Positions 60,324 through 64,000 of a stretch of 64,000 bases of DNA are shown one piece after another. The DNA lies in assembly GCA_964344655.1 (NCBI GenBank), contig CAYFOF010000003.1, positions 1 to 64,000 of the forward strand, given 5' to 3'. A program made the position numbers and the translations under genes. Within the stretch, counting starts at the first letter, position 1. Each line of letters starts with the position of its first letter. A model generated the notes under the pieces. The model did not search any database. It was not told the DNA's origin and saw only the letters and a list, made by a program, of their open reading frames with translations. Source of the DNA: JABJPM01 sp964344655 (GTDB lineage Archaea; Nanobdellota; Nanobdellia; SCGC-AAA011-G17; PNOQ01).

Positions 60324-61556
60324 TTATTCATATCTTAGTGCATCTACAGGTTTTAGTTTTGAAGCTTGTCTAGCTGGAAGTACTCCGGATGCTGCTCCAA
60401 CTAAAAATGAAAATAATAATGCACCGATAATTAATGGGATTGTTACGCTTGCTCCAAGCATGTTTGAACCTAAAGCTTGTTGAGCAATGAATTCTACTAG
60501 TTTTGCAATTCCAACTCCAAGTATTACTCCAATTGCCCCACCAACCAATCCTAGTGAGCCAGATTCTATTAAGAATATTAATAACACATCAGAATTTTTA
60601 GCACCAATAGCTTTCATAGTTCCGATGTCTTTAGTTCTTTCTAGTACGGAAGTGTACATTGTGTTCATAATTCCAACTCCACCAACTAATAATGAAATTG
60701 CTGCAATACCAACAAGAACTGCTGAAATTACTGAGAATATTGAACTAAATGAATCTAATAGTTGTTCGGAAGTTTGTACGTTAAATGTTTCTTGATCTTC
60801 TTTTTCGTTTCTTGAATCTCTAAGTTCGTCTTTTATTCTTTCTGCTACGTTTTCAGGATCGAAACCTTCTTCAGTTTTTACTAAAATTTGTGATTCTTCA
60901 TCTCCAACGTTTAAAATTTCTCTTAGAGTTTCTTTTGGAACATAAATTGAACCATCATCGTAAGGATTTCCAGATTTTTCAAATACACCAATAATTTTGA
61001 ATTCATGCCCTTCAATTATTATTGTATCTCTTATTCTTAATCCATCATCCCAGATTGCGCTTTCTTCACCGTCTTTGTCGTAAATATGACTGTATCCAAC
61101 TACGGCTTTGAATTTATCTCCTTTTTTTAGTGATCTTCCTTCTAAGACATCAAAAGGTTGGGTTTCCAACATTGTGTCTAGTTCATTTGGGTTAACACCG
61201 ATGGCAAAGCCTATTTCAGATTGATCTCCCACGGTTGCCTGGCCGGTTTTGACAAGATAACCCATTGCCCACTTTACACCCTTGGTATCTTCTATTACTT
61301 GTAAATCTTTACTTGTTAATAAGAGAGATTTTGTGGTTACAGATCCGGGAGGACCCATGGTTTTGGGTTCAATGATTATTTTGTCGCTTCCAAGCATTTC
61401 AAATTGATCTGAAATAAAGTCTTGAAGACCTTGACCAATAGAGATTAAACTAACTACGGCAGCTATTCCAATGAATATCCCTAGCATTGTAAGCCAGGAT
61501 CTCATTTTTCTCTGCCTTATTCCATTTATTGCAAATGTGAAATAGTCAGCAATCAT
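60324..61556 (-). CDS. ABC transporter permease, MacB/FtsX type
   Basis: The 410-aa protein has one N-terminal helix (~22-44), a ~220-residue outer MacB periplasmic-core-like domain, and three C-terminal helices of the FtsX domain with GGVGIMNTMYTSVLERTKDIGTMKAIGA (split). The type uses ATP for mechanotransmission, e.g. of lipoproteins or peptides. It overlaps the preceding gene by 4 nt and completes a three-gene operon. Confidence 0.93.
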   Translation of the reverse strand: MIADYFTFAINGIRQRKMRSWLTMLGIFIGIAAVVSLISIGQGLQDFISDQFEMLGSDKIIIEPKTMGPPGSVTTKSLLLTSKDLQVIEDTKGVKWAMGYLVKTGQATVGDQSEIGFAIGVNPNELDTMLETQPFDVLEGRSLKKGDKFKAVVGYSHIYDKDGEESAIWDDGLRIRDTIIIEGHEFKIIGVFEKSGNPYDDGSIYVPKETLREILNVGDEESQILVKTEEGFDPENVAERIKDELRDSRNEKEDQETFNVQTSEQLLDSFSSIFSVISAVLVGIAAISLLVGGVGIMNTMYTSVLERTKDIGTMKAIGAKNSDVLLIFLIESGSLGLVGGAIGVILGVGIAKLVEFIAQQALGSNMLGASVTIPLIIGALLFSFLVGAASGVLPARQASKLKPVDALRYE

Positions 61557-62392
61557 TGTTTTCGTCTTTTCTTAATTTTCCTGTATATTACGAAAGCAAT
61601 TATCAACACAACAATTCCAGTAATTACAAAAGGAGTATTACTTGTTTGTATTAATCCAAGATCTTTTGCTTCTTTTTGTGTGTATATGTCTATTTCAACA
61701 CTTTGTACATCTGAATGGATGTTATTTAGTGCATCTGCGTATTCTATGTAAACTTTAATTGGTAGATTTCTTCCAGCCAAAGGATAGTTTATTTTTAGAT
61801 CAAATTCTGCAGTATCGTAATCATCAGAATCTAAATCCCCAATGTAAACATCATTTGTTGAAATTATATCATAGAATGCACTATGTCCTAACTTTACATT
61901 TAAGAATTGTATGTCAGCTAGACCCTTATTTACTATTTTTACATCTATTGTAGATCTATCTCCAACAATAAAATCAGGATTATCTATTGAAATTGATAAT
62001 TTAGCATTTGTGTCAACTATGAAGCTAATTACATCTTCTTTAGTTTCATCATCGTATTCTATCAAAACAGGGATTTTATATATTCCTGGTTTTGCATTTG
62101 GCAATACGATAACATCAAATTCTATATTTTCTTTATCATCATATCTTATTTCATCTATAGTTTGTGTACTTGAACCTGCTGGTGAGATTGGCATGTCACT
62201 TGAGGATAAATCAAGTTTTACTATTACGTCTTGTATTGTATTTTCTAAGTTATTTTCTATTTTTAATTCGATTGTTGCTCTGTTTCCAGGTTCTACTGTT
62301 GATGGAGATGTTTCTACTTGATCTATGTTTATAGCAGATACATTTGCCATTAGTAAAACTGAAAATATTGCAACTAACATTATTTTGTTCAT
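61553..62392 (-). CDS. Exported CARDB-like protein of the ABC operon
   Basis: The 279-aa protein has a signal peptide (cleavage after NVSA, ~19), two beta-sandwich repeats of the CARDB/NEW3 type (EPGNRATIELKIENN and VGDRSTIDVKIVNKG) and a C-terminal membrane helix (~253-270) with basic tail. Such proteins are frequent partners of archaeal MacB-like transporters and may hold cargo. Overlaps the ATPase and permease genes by 4 nt each. Confidence 0.88.
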   Translation of the reverse strand: MNKIMLVAIFSVLLMANVSAINIDQVETSPSTVEPGNRATIELKIENNLENTIQDVIVKLDLSSSDMPISPAGSSTQTIDEIRYDDKENIEFDVIVLPNAKPGIYKIPVLIEYDDETKEDVISFIVDTNAKLSISIDNPDFIVGDRSTIDVKIVNKGLADIQFLNVKLGHSAFYDIISTNDVYIGDLDSDDYDTAEFDLKINYPLAGRNLPIKVYIEYADALNNIHSDVQSVEIDIYTQKEAKDLGLIQTSNTPFVITGIVVLIIAFVIYRKIKKRRKQ

Positions 62393-63066
62393 TTTACAAT
62401 CCTCCCGTCTTGTATCTTGATCACCCTTTTTGCTCTACGCGCAATGTTAGAATCATGAGTTATAATAACAACAGTTTTGTTGTGTTGTTCGTTTAGTGTT
62501 TTTAGTAATTCCATAATTTCTTCTCCGGTTTTAGAATCTAAATTTCCAGTTGGTTCGTCTGCAAGAATAACTTCAGAATTTGTTACTAAAGCTCTAGCAA
62601 TTGCAACTCTTTGTCTTTCTCCACCAGATAATTCAGTTGGTTTGTGAGTTAATCTATGATCTAGTTTAACTTTTTCAAGTTCTTGTTTTGCTCTCTTTGT
62701 TGCTTCACTTTTTGGAATTCCTTGAAATGTTAAAGGAAGTGTTACATTTTGTAAAGCAGTTAGAGAAGGTATTAAGTTAAAATTTTGAAATATGAATCCT
62801 ATCTTTTTTCCTCTTAGTTGTGCTAATTCTGATTCGTCTAGTTTTGAAATATCTTTATTATCTAAGTAAATTATTCCTCTTGTTGGAGTATCTAGAGAAC
62901 CAATCATGTTCATTGTTGTTGATTTTCCAGAACCCGAAGGACCAATAATTGCTAGAAATTCTCCTTTTTTTATATCTAGATCTATTCCTTTTAATATTGG
63001 AACTTCATTTTTTGCCAGAATGTAACTTTTTTCTACATTTTCCAGCTTAATTACGGTATTTTCCAT
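62389..63066 (-). CDS. ABC transporter ATPase, LolD/MacB type
   Basis: The start is ATG 63066 (225 aa), ~26 nt after a TATA box (ATTTATAAAC, 63088-63097), so the mRNA is leaderless. Walker A GPSGSGKST, Q-loop FQNFNLIPSLT, signature LSGGERQR, Walker B VILADEPTG and the H-loop THD are all present. It powers the permease two genes downstream. The operon promoter is divergent to the fur gene. Confidence 0.95.
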   Translation of the reverse strand: MENTVIKLENVEKSYILAKNEVPILKGIDLDIKKGEFLAIIGPSGSGKSTTMNMIGSLDTPTRGIIYLDNKDISKLDESELAQLRGKKIGFIFQNFNLIPSLTALQNVTLPLTFQGIPKSEATKRAKQELEKVKLDHRLTHKPTELSGGERQRVAIARALVTNSEVILADEPTGNLDSKTGEEIMELLKTLNEQHNKTVVIITHDSNIARRAKRVIKIQDGRIVK

Positions 63067-63141
63067 GTTCAGTACCACCAATAAGTGGTTTATAAATGTT
63101 GTGTATCATAGAAAGATTTATATATTAGTAACTATTCCTTA

Positions 63142-63158
63142 TTAATAATTATTCTTAA
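63142..63158. promoter_or_regulatory. AT-rich inverted repeat at the fur promoter (candidate Fur/PerR operator)
   Basis: TTAATAATTATTCTTAA is a near-palindrome of 17 bp with the AT-rich look of PerR boxes. It lies between the TATA box (ATTTATATATT, ~63117-63127) and ATG 63167, over the predicted transcription start. Autoregulation is plausible; the AT-rich background weakens the case. Confidence 0.4.
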
Positions 63159-63166
63159 TAGTAAAA

Positions 63167-63535
63167 ATGGAAACTCGTATGACAAACCAAAAATTGAAAA
63201 TTATGCAGCATTTAGAGAGTGTTAGAACTCACCCAACTGCTGAAATGATATTCAAAGAAGTTTCCAAAGAATTGCCAGCAATTTCATTAGCTACAGTTTA
63301 TAGAAATTTAAACTTGTTGGCTTCTGAAGGAAGGATATTGAAATTAGAAATAAATGGAGAAGCACATTTTGATGGATTTTGTAGTGGACATCCACATTTT
63401 GTATGTAGTAATTGTGGAAAAATTTATGATATTGATCAAGAAGAAATTTCTAAATATGCTTTAAAGAAATTGAAAAGTTTTGAAGCTAGTTCTGTTAAAG
63501 TTATTTTTAATGGAATTTGTAAAAGTTGTAAGTAA
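63167..63535 (+). CDS. Fur/PerR-family metal-dependent regulator
   Basis: The 122-aa protein has the winged helix (TAEMIFKEV, ISLATVYRNLNLLASEGRI) and the metal-binding part GHPHFVCSNCGK with C-terminal CKSC: the two CxxC pairs bind structural zinc. His residues near GHPHF are candidate sensing ligands. The group responds to iron, peroxide, manganese or zinc. The superoxide dismutase gene follows after 12 nt, which favours peroxide/iron sensing. Confidence 0.93.
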   Translation: METRMTNQKLKIMQHLESVRTHPTAEMIFKEVSKELPAISLATVYRNLNLLASEGRILKLEINGEAHFDGFCSGHPHFVCSNCGKIYDIDQEEISKYALKKLKSFEASSVKVIFNGICKSCK

Positions 63536-63547
63536 GGAGGAATAAAA

Positions 63548-64000
63548 ATGAAATTAGAATATGATTATGGAGCATTAGAGCCATATATAGATGAAGAAAC
63601 AATGAAAATACATCATGATAAACACTATCATGCTTATTATGATAATTTTATGAAAGCAATCACAGGAACTGAATTAGAAGAAAAAGATGTAAAAGAAATA
63701 TTATCAGATTTAGATTCGATTCCAGAAGAAATTAAAACTGCTGTTGTAAATAATGGTGGAGGATATTTTAATCACAGATTTTTCTGGACAATATTAAAGA
63801 AAGATGTTCCCTTTGAAGGAGAGATTGCCGAAGCAATAAAAGAGAAATTTGATAATTTTGAAGAGGAATTTAGTAATGCGGCTACAACTCAATTTGGAAG
63901 TGGATGGGCTTGGTTAGTTTTAGATGATGGAGAATTAAAAATTATAAAAACTTCAAATCAAGAATCTCCAATTAGTAAAGGAATGATTCCTTTATTGACT
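63548..64000 (+). CDS. Superoxide dismutase, Fe/Mn type (partial)
   Basis: A Shine-Dalgarno GGAGGA 8 nt before the ATG sets the start directly behind fur. The 151 visible residues hold the family pattern: MKIHHDKHYHAYYDN (metal His in helix 1), GGGYFNHRFFW (second metal His) and GSGWAWLVL. The DxWEHAY ligand part lies beyond the window end, so iron or manganese use cannot be judged. It removes superoxide and forms an oxidative-stress operon with fur. Confidence 0.95.
   Translation, partial: MKLEYDYGALEPYIDEETMKIHHDKHYHAYYDNFMKAITGTELEEKDVKEILSDLDSIPEEIKTAVVNNGGGYFNHRFFWTILKKDVPFEGEIAEAIKEKFDNFEEEFSNAATTQFGSGWAWLVLDDGELKIIKTSNQESPISKGMIPLLT

Overview
This 64 kb window is a compact, very AT-rich archaeal chromosome segment. 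The archaeal assignment rests on TFB (transcription factor B), ribosomal proteins S8e, L37e and L41e, LSm, Kae1, GatD/GatE, deoxyhypusine synthase, tRNA genes with introns, and many genes whose TATA box lies about 25-30 bp before the start codon (leaderless mRNAs). The 16S 5' end carries the paired C/G exchange known from Nanoarchaeota. Together with RGQVT-type membrane proteins, many small one- or two-helix membrane proteins and overlapping genes, this suggests a DPANN archaeon of the Woesearchaeota/Pacearchaeota kind. The lineage is an inference; no tree was made.

Layout. 1-600: 5' end of 16S rRNA (minus strand), its leader and promoter, and an unlabelled L41e gene. 600-13.3 kb: a FabH-like synthase, tRNA-Glu and intron-bearing tRNA-Ile, membrane and secreted proteins (two zincin-like proteins, a lipoprotein subtilisin plus beta-helix lipoprotein operon), a YchF-type GTPase, an MFS protein and a free-standing LAGLIDADG protein. 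13.3-17 kb: three tRNA genes, DedA and unknowns. 17-26.4 kb: a two-gene operon for a pilin-like membrane protein and a 2492-residue exported protein ending in lytic transglycosylase, DUF2272-like and SGNH hydrolase domains. 26.4-34.3 kb: a phage A1-like metallophosphoesterase and the information-processing cluster (tRNA-Val, L37e, LSm, S8e, TFB, Kae1). 34.3-38.3 kb: an Fe-S assembly operon (HTH regulator, DUF1858, cysteine desulfurase, NifU-like scaffold), a ferredoxin and an MFS protein. 38.3-46.5 kb: TrmB regulator, DNA ligase, HIT protein, nitroreductase, and the NrdR-NrdJ-dUTPase operon with NrdR boxes. 46.9-60.3 kb: FtsZ, GatD, hemerythrin, agmatinase, CYTH, deoxyhypusine synthase, FeoA, cold-shock protein, PLP decarboxylase, GatE, a RecB-type nuclease and small membrane proteins. 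60.3-64 kb: a MacB-type ABC operon and a Fur-superoxide dismutase operon cut by the window end.

How the genes fit together. Agmatinase, the PLP decarboxylase and deoxyhypusine synthase could form a polyamine-to-hypusine route. GatD and GatE make Gln-tRNA(Gln). NrdR, class II ribonucleotide reductase and dUTPase form a regulated dNTP unit. Hemerythrin, Fur, SOD and Fe-S assembly indicate exposure to oxygen. No central carbon pathway is visible, in line with, but not proof of, a dependent lifestyle. The most remarkable locus is the giant exported protein: peptidoglycan-type hydrolases in an organism that should have no peptidoglycan, which suggests action on bacterial cells. No CRISPR array, IS element or complete prophage was seen.
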